Shown: positions 1 to 5,042, counted from the first letter of the stretch. The stretch: 5,042 nucleotides of DNA from Actinomycetes bacterium (GCA_023402505.1 JAEYGD010000569.1:1-5042), one strand, 5' to 3'. Program-made: numbers and translations. The notes: generated from the letters alone by a model not told the origin.

Positions 1-389
1 CAGCAGTTGCGCAGCTCCGGGGACTGGTTGAGCAGTTGACCGCGCGCCGAGACGAACCGCCGGTACGCCTCGGAGCCGACGGCCGACGGCCGGAAGGCGG
101 CGACCCGGTGGCAGTTCTGGAAGGCGAGCGTCACGCCGAAGTGCCGTTCGAGCGCGCCGCGGATCGCGTCGCTGGCCAGCGCCCGCAGCAGCTGCCCCCG
201 TTCGGCGTCGCCGGGCGGCGGGACGGCGTCGTCGGCGTGGTCCGTGCCGGATCCGAGTCCGGCGACGACGCGGTTCACGGTCTGCCACGCGTACGGCAGG
301 GACTTGCGGACGCAGGCGACGAAGTCGGCGTCGGACACCGGGCCGCGCTCGGCGGCGTCGAGCAGGGCGGGCGGGACGGTGAGAGACAT
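1..389 (-). CDS. SCO5389-family protein of unknown function (stop codon cut at window edge)
   Basis: The frame gives 129 residues beginning MSLTVPPALL and ending SPELRNC; the two bases left at the window edge read TG, so a TGA stop probably lies across the boundary and the protein is essentially complete. I recognise it as the small actinobacterial family named after Streptomyces coelicolor SCO5389. The matching blocks are CVRxSLPYAW (residues 26-35), GQLLRALASDAIRGAL (65-80), HFGVTLAFQNCHRVAAF (83-99) and RGQLLNQSPEL (116-126). It has no signal peptide or membrane span, so it should be cytosolic. Cys26, Cys93-His94 and the C-terminal Cys129 lie in the conserved blocks, which could mean a metal or redox role, but this is inference only. 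The ATG is preceded by GAGGTGG about 4 nt upstream, supporting this start. smpB lies upstream on the same strand after 131 bp. The function is not known to me. Confidence 0.85.
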   Translation of the reverse strand, partial: MSLTVPPALLDAAERGPVSDADFVACVRKSLPYAWQTVNRVVAGLGSGTDHADDAVPPPGDAERGQLLRALASDAIRGALERHFGVTLAFQNCHRVAAFRPSAVGSEAYRRFVSARGQLLNQSPELRNC

Positions 390-403
390 GGACCACCTCA
401 CAG

Positions 404-437
404 ACTAGAAGAAAACGACTACGGTTTTCATTACCGT
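404..437 (-). promoter_or_regulatory. AT-rich promoter/operator candidate upstream of the SCO5389-family gene
   Basis: This is the only AT-rich patch in the 131-bp gap before the gene ending at 389. It contains two overlapping inverted repeats: GAAAAC, 7-nt spacer, GTTTTC (411-429), and ACGGT, 7-nt spacer, ACCGT (421-437). On the minus strand TAGTCT (409-404) could be a -10 element; no convincing -35 is visible at 17-18 bp. Dyads of 17-19 bp are typical operator sizes, so a repressor site is plausible. The right part (GGTTTTCATTACC) recalls one half of actinobacterial Zur boxes, but the arms are spaced too widely for the normal 15-bp core. Confidence 0.4.
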
Positions 438-520
438 GCACCAGCGAGCACATCACGACGGGACGGATCCGGTCAACACCCTGCGGGCGTGGCGGCTCGA
501 CACACGGTGACGGAAGGCGG

Positions 521-1009
521 TCAGTCCCGCCGCCGGCGACCCTTGAGGCGGCGGCCCAGCTCGCGGGCGATCTCCCGCTGCGCGTCACGTTCGGCCAGCG
601 CCTGCCGCTTGTCGTAGGAGCGCCTACCCCGCGCCAACGCCAGCTCGACCTTGGCCCAGCCGTTGGCGAAGTACATCGACAGCGGCACCAGGGTCACCCC
701 GCCGTCGCGCAGCTTCTCCCGGATCCGGTCGATCTCCACCCGGTGCAGCAGCAACTTGCGGGTACGCCGGGGCGCGTGGTTCGTCCAGGTGCCGTAGCCG
801 TACTCGGCGATGTGCAGCCCGTAGAGCAGCAACTCGCCGTCGCGCTCCTGGGCGAACGCGTCCACCAGCGACGCCCGCCCCTCGCGCAGCGACTTGACCT
901 CCGTGCCGGCGAGCACGATCCCGGCCTCGTACGTCTTGAGAACCGTGTAGTCGTGCCGGGCCTTCTTGTTCGACGCGATCAGGCTGCGTTCGGGCTTCCG
1001 GGCGCTCAC
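521..1009 (-). CDS. smpB: SsrA-binding protein SmpB
   Basis: This encodes a 162-residue SmpB, the cytosolic OB-fold protein that binds tmRNA and brings it to stalled ribosomes for trans-translation. Family signatures are clear: LIASNKKARHDY (10-21), TYEAGIVLAGTEVKSLREG (26-44), LLYGLHIAEY (61-70), a tmRNA-binding HAPRRTRKLLLH block (78-89), TLVPL (106-110), and GWAKVELALARGRRSYDKR (117-135). A highly basic C-terminal tail ends KGRRRRD; in the family this tail enters the empty mRNA channel. Length is normal (about 155-165). The GTG at 1009 is the only common start codon in frame just ahead of the conserved region. It lacks a good Shine-Dalgarno sequence, so translation may be coupled to the hydrolase gene ending 22 bp upstream. 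The reading frame extends further upstream to 1219, but that part lies opposite the hydrolase gene's coding frame and adds no SmpB sequence. No ssrA, prfB or ftsX is in the window, so this could be a second copy. Confidence 0.95.
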   Translation of the reverse strand: MSARKPERSLIASNKKARHDYTVLKTYEAGIVLAGTEVKSLREGRASLVDAFAQERDGELLLYGLHIAEYGYGTWTNHAPRRTRKLLLHRVEIDRIREKLRDGGVTLVPLSMYFANGWAKVELALARGRRSYDKRQALAERDAQREIARELGRRLKGRRRRD

Positions 1010-1031
1010 CCGGTGCAGGATATGCCGCCGG

Positions 1032-3254
1032 TCAGCCCGACCGGCGCAGCCGGTCCGCCAGCTCCCGGACGGCGTCGCCGAAACGCGGGTCGCTCTCCGC
1101 CGGCCAGTGCCCGAGGATCGGCGGCGGGACACTGTCGTCGAGTGGCACGACCACGTCCCAGGGGTCCCGCTGCCGGCGGTCCACCCCGCCGGCCGGCCCG
1201 GCGACGGCGGGCGGATCACCCGGCCGGTGCGGCGAGAACAGCCACCCGCCGATCGGGTCGGTGTCCCGCCACAGGTTGAGCCACCGCCAGCCGACCCGCT
1301 CGCCGACCTCCTCCAGCACCCCGGTGTTGACGTAGGCGGGGAACCAGCGCGAGTAGAGGCGGCGCAGCGGCGACCCGTACGTCAGCAGCGCCACCCGGTC
1401 GCTGGCGGTCCGGTCGAGCTGCAGGACCGTCGCCGCCAGCAGCACCGAGCCGTGACTGTGCCCGGCGAGCAGCACCGGATGCCCCTTCGCGGTCAGATAC
1501 GCGATCCGGCGGGCCAGCTCCGGCACCGCGCGCTCGGCGTAGCAGGGTGGAGCGAACGGGTGCGCCACCCGCGGCCAGAAGGTGCCCAGGTCCCACAGCA
1601 CGCCGACGTAGCGCCGGAACTCGGCCGTCCGGTACGCGAACAGCCCGCCCACCACGAGGGCCAGCAGGAGCGCGCCGATCACGTAGCTGCCCATGCCGAT
1701 ACCGAAGCCCACCAGCCCTTCCGGGATCCCGATCGAGTCTTCGAGCACGTCGCCGGGATTCACGCCCAGCACGCCCAGGGCGCTGGTGGCCATACCGGCG
1801 CCGGCGAGCCACGAGTACGAGATGGCGAGCCCGGAGATCCGCTCGGTGAACCGGGCCCGCGCGACGGCCCGCTGGACCTGGCGCAGGCGGGGCGCGGCGC
1901 CCGGCGGCGCGTCCGGGAAGTCCCGTGCCGTGATCGCCGCCGCCGCCCGGCGCCGGCGGCCCCGGGTGACGAGACCCGTCACCGCGGCGAGCACCGACGC
2001 GCCGACCACCGCCAGGAAGAACCCGAAGATCGCCCACTTGTACGCCAGCGGTGGGTCGGTGGCCATCCGGTCGGGAACCGGGTCGTTGCGGTCGAGCAGG
2101 TCGGCCGCGCGGTAGACCAGCTCGGCGGAGAACGCCACCGCCAGCCCGGTGGACACCGCGCCGAGCACGGGTGCGCCGAGCGCGCGCAGCGACCGGCCGC
2201 CGCCGGTCCGCGCCCACAGCACCGCCGCCCAGAGTACGAGCAGCAGGAGGGTCTGCGCGGCGAACATCCCGGCCACCGTCAGGGCGTACCCGGGCAGGCC
2301 GTCACCGGACAGCCAGGGCGTGGGGTCGGTGGCGACCACGACCAGGACAACGGCGGTGAGCGCGCAGGTCAGCGTCCGCAGGTGCCGGGTCAGCCGGTCG
2401 ATCCGGCCCCGCCCGGCCGAGTCGATGACGGGGTGCGCGCAGACCAGCACCGCGCAGGCGGCCAGCACCGCGCCGGTCAGCACACCCAGGACGGCGGTCG
2501 TCGCGGAGGCGCCGCCGCCGGCCCGGGCGGTGAGCAGGACGGCGTCCAGGGTGGCGAACGCGGCGGCGACGTGGATCGCGCGTAGCCGGCCGACCAGCGG
2601 CGCGGCGTCCCACTGGCCGACGGCGGAGAGCCGGTGCGCGGCGGCGGTGCTGGTCGGCGGTGTCTCGAACGCCTCGAAGGTCCGGGCGGGCCGCGCGCCC
2701 AGCCACCACACCAGGCCGATGGCGGCGGCCGGCACGAGCGCGAGCACCGCCAGCCGCAGCCCCATCGGTTGGCCACCCAGCCAGGACAGCCAGCTCCGCC
2801 CGACCAGGCAGCGTGGCGACCCGATGCACTTCCAGGCGACCAGGTCCAGCGCCACCCCGGCGACCGAGAGCACGTACAGCGCGGTCAGCAGCAACGCCAG
2901 CAGCCGGCAGAGCGCCTTGACGAGGAGTTCCCGTCCGCCCATCCCGGGCGGGCGCATCCACAGCGCCACGTTGCAGAGCATGAACGGCAGCAGGAACACC
3001 AACGACAGCGTCCGGACCGCGGTGCCGGAGGGAAGGTCGCTCCACCGGTACGTCTCCAGGACCACCCCGCCGGGCCCCCGGGTGTCGGGGTAGCCGGGGC
3101 GGGGCCGGAAGAAGCCGCCGTTGCGGTCGCCGGCGACCTGTGTCAGGTTCGGCCGGTCCAGTACCTGTTCGGCCTTGGCGCCGGAGACGCCGTGCACGCG
3201 CAGCTCGACGACGTCGTCCGGCTCCCGGCGGGGCGGTCCTGGCGCGTCCGGCAT
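1032..3254 (-). CDS. Polytopic membrane protein with C-terminal alpha/beta-hydrolase (lipase-like) domain
   Basis: The 740-residue product starts with a short soluble segment containing ELRVHGVSG (17-25). About eleven hydrophobic spans follow, roughly 81-100, 112-140, 167-186, 225-242, 252-275, 296-308, 322-347, 360-380, 405-430, 475-497 and 514-541. A soluble C-terminal domain covers about 549-740. It carries a nucleophile elbow GHSHG (598-602, Ser600) after the hydrophobic strand HPVLLA. Candidate acid residues are Asp664/Asp666 in RDTDPIGG and a candidate catalytic His is His716 in ILGHWP, in the order Ser-Asp-His expected for the fold. The N-terminal HG resembles the oxyanion-strand motif of lipases, so the membrane block may be inserted into the hydrolase fold. 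The ATG is preceded by GGGGGGA about 2 nt upstream, and an in-frame TGA at 3333-3335 with no start between fixes this start. Substrate is unknown; an ester or lipid at the membrane is a guess. smpB follows 22 bp downstream. Confidence 0.88.
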   Translation of the reverse strand: MPDAPGPPRREPDDVVELRVHGVSGAKAEQVLDRPNLTQVAGDRNGGFFRPRPGYPDTRGPGGVVLETYRWSDLPSGTAVRTLSLVFLLPFMLCNVALWMRPPGMGGRELLVKALCRLLALLLTALYVLSVAGVALDLVAWKCIGSPRCLVGRSWLSWLGGQPMGLRLAVLALVPAAAIGLVWWLGARPARTFEAFETPPTSTAAAHRLSAVGQWDAAPLVGRLRAIHVAAAFATLDAVLLTARAGGGASATTAVLGVLTGAVLAACAVLVCAHPVIDSAGRGRIDRLTRHLRTLTCALTAVVLVVVATDPTPWLSGDGLPGYALTVAGMFAAQTLLLLVLWAAVLWARTGGGRSLRALGAPVLGAVSTGLAVAFSAELVYRAADLLDRNDPVPDRMATDPPLAYKWAIFGFFLAVVGASVLAAVTGLVTRGRRRRAAAAITARDFPDAPPGAAPRLRQVQRAVARARFTERISGLAISYSWLAGAGMATSALGVLGVNPGDVLEDSIGIPEGLVGFGIGMGSYVIGALLLALVVGGLFAYRTAEFRRYVGVLWDLGTFWPRVAHPFAPPCYAERAVPELARRIAYLTAKGHPVLLAGHSHGSVLLAATVLQLDRTASDRVALLTYGSPLRRLYSRWFPAYVNTGVLEEVGERVGWRWLNLWRDTDPIGGWLFSPHRPGDPPAVAGPAGGVDRRQRDPWDVVVPLDDSVPPPILGHWPAESDPRFGDAVRELADRLRRSG

Positions 3255-3332
3255 CGTCCCCCCGAGGCGGCGTACGGCGTGGCGGCACGGCTGCCCGGGG
3301 CCGCGCGGGCCGTCTACCCGTTCCGACGCGGC

Positions 3333-3395
3333 TCACGCTCCCGCGTGCCGGCCCGGGGTGCGGTCCGCCACCGGTGGGCGACCAGCCGACCGCAT
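3333..3395 (-). CDS. Possible 20-codon upstream ORF ahead of the hydrolase gene
   Basis: On the minus strand an ATG at 3395 is preceded by AAGGAG with 8 nt spacing, the best Shine-Dalgarno match in the window. It opens a frame of 20 codons (MRSAGRPPVAD...) ending with TGA at 3333. The peptide is rich in Arg, Pro, Gly and Ala, has no Cys and resembles no family I know. Its stop is in the same frame as, and 78 nt before, the start of the 740-residue hydrolase gene, so it could act as a leader ORF. It could equally be chance, because the ribosome-site-like bases adjoin the AT-rich inverted repeat. Confidence 0.25.
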   Translation of the reverse strand: MRSAGRPPVADRTPGRHAGA

Positions 3396-3407
3396 CGTGG
3401 ACACTCC

Positions 3408-3436
3408 TTGTATTCCTACCGACTAAATAGGAATAT
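3408..3436 (+). promoter_or_regulatory. Inverted-repeat operator overlapping a candidate promoter
   Basis: A perfect 8-bp inverted repeat, TATTCCTA, 9-nt spacer, TAGGAATA, spans 3411-3435 in otherwise GC-rich DNA. The size and symmetry suit a dimeric repressor or activator; the TTCCTA/TAGGAA arms resemble sites of Rrf2-type (IscR/CymR-like) regulators, which is resemblance from memory only. For the plus strand, TTGTAT (3408-3413) and GAATAT (3431-3436), 17 bp apart, are a weak -35/-10 pair. They would start transcription at or just before the GTG of the leader peptide at 3443. On the minus strand TAGGAA (3418-3413) could serve as a -10. A regulator bound here would cover either promoter. Confidence 0.6.
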
Positions 3437-3442
3437 CGCCCT

Positions 3443-3532
3443 GTGCGGCTCCTCCTCCAGCTCATCCGGCGCCGGGTCGTCGACCTGATGCGGGTGGCGT
3501 CCGGCCTCTGTACCGGCCCGACCCCCGCCTGA
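3443..3532 (+). CDS. Cysteine-type regulatory leader peptide
   Basis: GTG at 3443 opens a 29-codon frame ending with TGA at 3530-3532. The product begins with a Leu-rich stretch, then IRRRVVDLMRVASGLC (residues 8-23) and a short tail TGPTPA. The core RRxVDLxRVASxxC is the pattern I know from small leader peptides that precede sulfur-assimilation and cysteine-related genes in actinomycetes, where the single late Cys codon (here TGT, 3509-3511) is thought to sense charged tRNA-Cys. An in-frame TAG at 3428-3430 and no other start codon before the GTG fix this start. AGGAA (3429-3433) lies 9 nt upstream within the inverted repeat; alternatively the transcript may be leaderless. The next gene begins 125 nt downstream, after a strong hairpin. 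The peptide itself probably has no function beyond regulation. The call rests on motif recognition, with family membership inferred. Confidence 0.8.
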   Translation: MRLLLQLIRRRVVDLMRVASGLCTGPTPA

Positions 3533-3582
3533 GCCCGCACCGTCCGTCACCCGCGATCCGCCGCCCGCCGCAACCGGCGTCG

Positions 3583-3625
3583 GCCGCGATCGCGGCACGG
3601 CCACGCCCGCCATCGCGCGTGGCCG
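3583..3625 (+). promoter_or_regulatory. GC-rich hairpins between leader peptide and transporter genes (attenuator candidate)
   Basis: A perfect 9-bp stem forms between CGGCCACGC (3598-3606) and GCGTGGCCG (3617-3625) with a 10-nt loop. Just before it is a 14-bp perfect palindrome, GCCGCGATCGCGGC (3583-3596), able to form a 5-bp stem with a GATC loop. No T-run follows, so this is not a textbook intrinsic terminator. Its place, 50-95 nt after the leader stop and 33 nt before the next ATG, suits an attenuation element or an RNA structure that affects translation. I could not compute folding energies. Confidence 0.5.
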
Positions 3626-3657
3626 CCGTCCGCCCCACTTCCCCTGTGAGGTCTCCG

Positions 3658-3801
3658 ATGAGCAGTCAACGCCCGCAACGACCACCCACCGCCCCGGAGA
3701 GCCGGTTCGCTCTCAACGAGGACTGGGCCGCCACCATCCTCGGCCTGGTCCTGCTCGGCCTGGTCCTGGCCGGGGCCGTTCCCGCCGGGCTGGTGCCGTG
3801 A
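3658..3801 (+). CDS. 47-residue single-span membrane protein, probable split N-terminus of the YeiH-type transporter
   Basis: ATG at 3658 has GAGG at 3648-3651 with 6 nt spacing, which favours it over the in-frame GTG at 3619. The 47-residue product has a hydrophilic Pro/Gln/Arg-rich N-terminus (1-17), then FALNEDWAA (17-25) and one hydrophobic span (about 24-46). Longer members of the YeiH/UPF0324 family commonly begin with an EDWWAVxxG segment forming their first membrane helix; NEDWAATILG looks like this piece. The TGA stop shares its final A with the ATG of the transporter gene, so the two are almost certainly co-translated. Likely role: a small membrane subunit completing the transporter. 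This is inference from position and a short motif; the alternative is an unrelated small membrane protein. Confidence 0.75.
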   Translation: MSSQRPQRPPTAPESRFALNEDWAATILGLVLLGLVLAGAVPAGLVP

Positions 3802-4997
3802 TGACCGCCGACACCACTCGGCCCGCCCCGGACACGCCGGTGGCCGGCACCCGCCCCGACGCCGCCGAGCCGCCCGCCGACGCGACCGCGGTGCCGCCCG
3901 CCGCCGCGACACCGTCGTCCCGCTCGTTCTGGGCCTGGACCGCTCTCGGCCTGCTGATCGTCCTCGCGCTGGCGGGGCTGACCCGCCATCTCGAACAGAA
4001 CGTGCCCGCCTGGGCCGAGGGGAGCGCACTCGAGGACGTCGCGGCCGCCGTCGAGTACCCGGTCTACGCGATCTTCCTCGGCCTGCTCGCCAACCTCGCG
4101 GTCACGCTGACCGGCCTGCGCGACCGCATCGCCGCCGCGTTCCGCACCGAGTTCTTCATCAAGACCGGCCTGGTGCTGCTCGGCGCGTCGATCAACCTCG
4201 CCGTCATCGCCAGCGCCGCCGGTCCCGCCATCGCGCAGGCGATCCTCCTGATCAGCGGAGTGTTCCTGTTCACCTGGTGGTTGGCCGGCCGGTTGGGGCT
4301 GGACGAGAAGTTGCGCGCGCTGCTGGCCAGCGCGGTGTCCATCTGCGGCGTCAGCGCGGCGATCGCCGCCGCCGGTGCGGTACGGGCCCGCCGCGAGCAA
4401 CTCGCGTACACCGCCAGCCTCGTGATCGTGTTCGCGCTGCCGTCGATCTTCCTGCTTCCCTGGCTCGCCGACCTGTTCGGCCTGTCCGCGCCGGTGGCCG
4501 GGGCGTGGATCGGCGGAAACATCGACACCACCGCCGCGGTCACCGCCGCCGGCGCGCTGGCCGGCGAGGAGGCCCTCCAGATCGCCAGCATCGTCAAGGT
4601 CACCCAGAACGCGCTCATGGGCGTCGTGGCGGTGGCGCTCACCGCGTACTTCGCCCTGCGGGTGGAGCGCCAGCCCGGCGCCGCCCGGCCCGGGATCGGC
4701 GAGCTGTGGCGGCGGTTCCCGAAGTTCGTGCTGGGCTTCGTGGCCGCCTCGGTCGTCGCGACCTGGTACCTCGACGTGACCGGCGCGGACGGCAAGGCCA
4801 CCATCGCCATCGTCAACGACCTGCGGGTGTGGTTCTTCATCCTCGCCTTCGTCAGCATCGGCCTGGAGGTCCGGGTCGCCGCGCTGCGCGAGGCCGGGTG
4901 GCGTCCGGTCGCGGTCTTCGCGAGCGCCACCGTGTTCAACCTGGTCCTCGCGCTGGGGCTGGCCTCCGTGCTGTTCGCCGGCTTCTCCACCGGATGA
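3801..4997 (+). CDS. YeiH/UPF0324-family membrane transporter (putative sulfate exporter family)
   Basis: The 398-residue protein has a Pro/Ala/Thr-rich, probably disordered N-terminus (1-43), then about ten hydrophobic segments between residues 44 and 394. Family marks are strong: TEFFIKTGLVLLGASINL (116-133), SICGVSAAIAAAGAVRARREQL (180-201), GAWIGGNIDTTAAVTAAGALAGEEAL (234-259) and IASIVKVTQNALMG (261-274). The GGNIDTT/VKxxQN combination places it with the subgroup carrying GGTIDTTGAVVAAG-type motifs. Family members (Pfam Cons_hypoth698) sit in the inner membrane and are annotated as putative sulfate exporters; transport of sulfate or sulfite is not proven in general. ATG at 3801 overlaps the stop of the 47-residue gene by one base; GTG at 3798 in the same frame is a possible start adding one residue. 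No Shine-Dalgarno is needed if translation is coupled. The cysteine-type leader upstream supports a sulfur-linked role. The hydrophobic core looks intact. Confidence 0.94.
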   Translation: MTADTTRPAPDTPVAGTRPDAAEPPADATAVPPAAATPSSRSFWAWTALGLLIVLALAGLTRHLEQNVPAWAEGSALEDVAAAVEYPVYAIFLGLLANLAVTLTGLRDRIAAAFRTEFFIKTGLVLLGASINLAVIASAAGPAIAQAILLISGVFLFTWWLAGRLGLDEKLRALLASAVSICGVSAAIAAAGAVRARREQLAYTASLVIVFALPSIFLLPWLADLFGLSAPVAGAWIGGNIDTTAAVTAAGALAGEEALQIASIVKVTQNALMGVVAVALTAYFALRVERQPGAARPGIGELWRRFPKFVLGFVAASVVATWYLDVTGADGKATIAIVNDLRVWFFILAFVSIGLEVRVAALREAGWRPVAVFASATVFNLVLALGLASVLFAGFSTG

Positions 4998-5013
4998 CGG
5001 ACCCGCCGCCGGA

Positions 5014-5042
5014 GGCGCACCGTCGCGGGGCCGCGGTGCACC
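5014..5042 (+). terminator. Possible hairpin after the transporter gene
   Basis: About 20 bp after the transporter stop, GCACCG (5017-5022) can pair with CGGTGC (5034-5039), and GG (5014-5015) with CC (5041-5042) across one mismatch. The window ends there, so any following T-run cannot be seen. It may be a terminator, but GC-rich DNA gives such pairings by chance. Confidence 0.3.

Larger units (their letters stand above)
3255..3657. other. Divergent intergenic region with regulatory content
   Basis: This 403-bp stretch separates the minus-strand hydrolase gene from the plus-strand transporter unit. It contains a 25-bp inverted repeat, a leader peptide on the plus strand, a weaker short frame on the minus strand, and a GC-rich hairpin, each listed separately. 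The rest (about 3255-3332 and 3533-3582) is GC-rich sequence in which I see no protein gene. The only AT-rich bases are around 3405-3437, which marks the likely promoter zone for one or both directions. Confidence 0.7.

Noticed and set aside
411..437. Zur box
   Set aside because: Only one half-site resembles the actinobacterial motif; the GAAAA and TTTTC arms are 9 nt apart instead of about 3, so it was kept as a generic dyad.
390..520. ssrA (tmRNA) or another RNA gene next to smpB
   Set aside because: The gap is only 131 bp, too short for tmRNA, and shows no tRNA-like acceptor end or tag-peptide reading frame.
36..617. Plus-strand open frame of 193 codons at the left end
   Set aside because: It is antisense to the SCO5389-family gene and runs into smpB; the composition is low-complexity Arg/Gly/Asp-rich.
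966..2585. Long plus-strand open frame of 539 codons opposite the hydrolase gene
   Set aside because: The translation is a low-complexity mix of Arg, Pro, Gly, Gln and His with no recognisable domain, typical of the complement of a GC-rich gene; the minus strand encodes clear membrane spans and a GHSHG motif.
3255..3310. CCCCG/CGGGG pairing that could mask the G-rich ribosome site of the hydrolase gene
   Set aside because: The complementarity is about 5 bp over a long GC-rich loop and is expected by chance in this composition.
3466..3475. CCGGCGCCGG palindrome inside the leader peptide
   Set aside because: It falls on Arg codons in GC-rich coding sequence; alone it does not show regulatory pairing, although it might compete with the later hairpin.
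3416..3685. Minus-strand open frame of 89 codons across the intergenic region
   Set aside because: It runs antisense to the leader peptide and hairpin and starts inside the 47-residue gene; no family motif and no ribosome-binding site was found to support it.
4064..5041. Minus-strand open frame of 325 codons opposite the transporter
   Set aside because: Ser/Thr/Arg/Ala-rich shadow of the transporter coding strand with no domain; the YeiH-family protein on the plus strand is unambiguous.

Overview
The window is very GC-rich, uses G/C-ending codons throughout and carries actinobacterial protein families. It fits a filamentous actinomycete, most likely Micromonospora-like. The genus is an inference from protein similarity remembered by eye; no search was run.

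Left part (1-3254), all on the minus strand. Reading in the direction of transcription there is a 740-residue polytopic membrane protein with an alpha/beta-hydrolase (lipase-like) C-terminus. It is followed after only 22 bp by smpB, the tmRNA-binding trans-translation factor. After a 131-bp gap with small AT-rich inverted repeats comes a 129-residue SCO5389-family protein of unknown function, whose stop codon is cut by the window edge at its last base. The hydrolase gene and smpB look co-transcribed; the third gene probably has its own promoter.

Middle part (3255-3657). A 403-bp divergent intergenic region is the most information-rich non-coding stretch. It holds a near-ideal 25-bp inverted repeat (TATTCCTA, 9-nt spacer, TAGGAATA). 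Immediately after it on the plus strand is a 29-codon reading frame that reads like the actinobacterial cysteine leader peptides (RRxVDLxRVASxxC core). Downstream of that is a strong 9-bp GC hairpin. The arrangement suggests sulfur- or cysteine-responsive control by an operator plus leader-peptide attenuation.

Right part (3658-4997), plus strand. A 47-residue single-span membrane protein overlaps by one base the start of a 398-residue YeiH/UPF0324-family transporter (putative sulfate exporter family). The small protein resembles the first membrane segment of the longer YeiH-family proteins, so the transporter may be split over two translationally coupled genes. A possible hairpin follows the transporter gene at the window end.

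Taken together, the right half is best read as a cysteine/sulfur-regulated export unit: operator, leader peptide, attenuator hairpin, small membrane subunit, transporter. The left half combines trans-translation with a membrane hydrolase in a neighbourhood unusual for smpB. No RNA genes, mobile elements or CRISPR arrays were seen.
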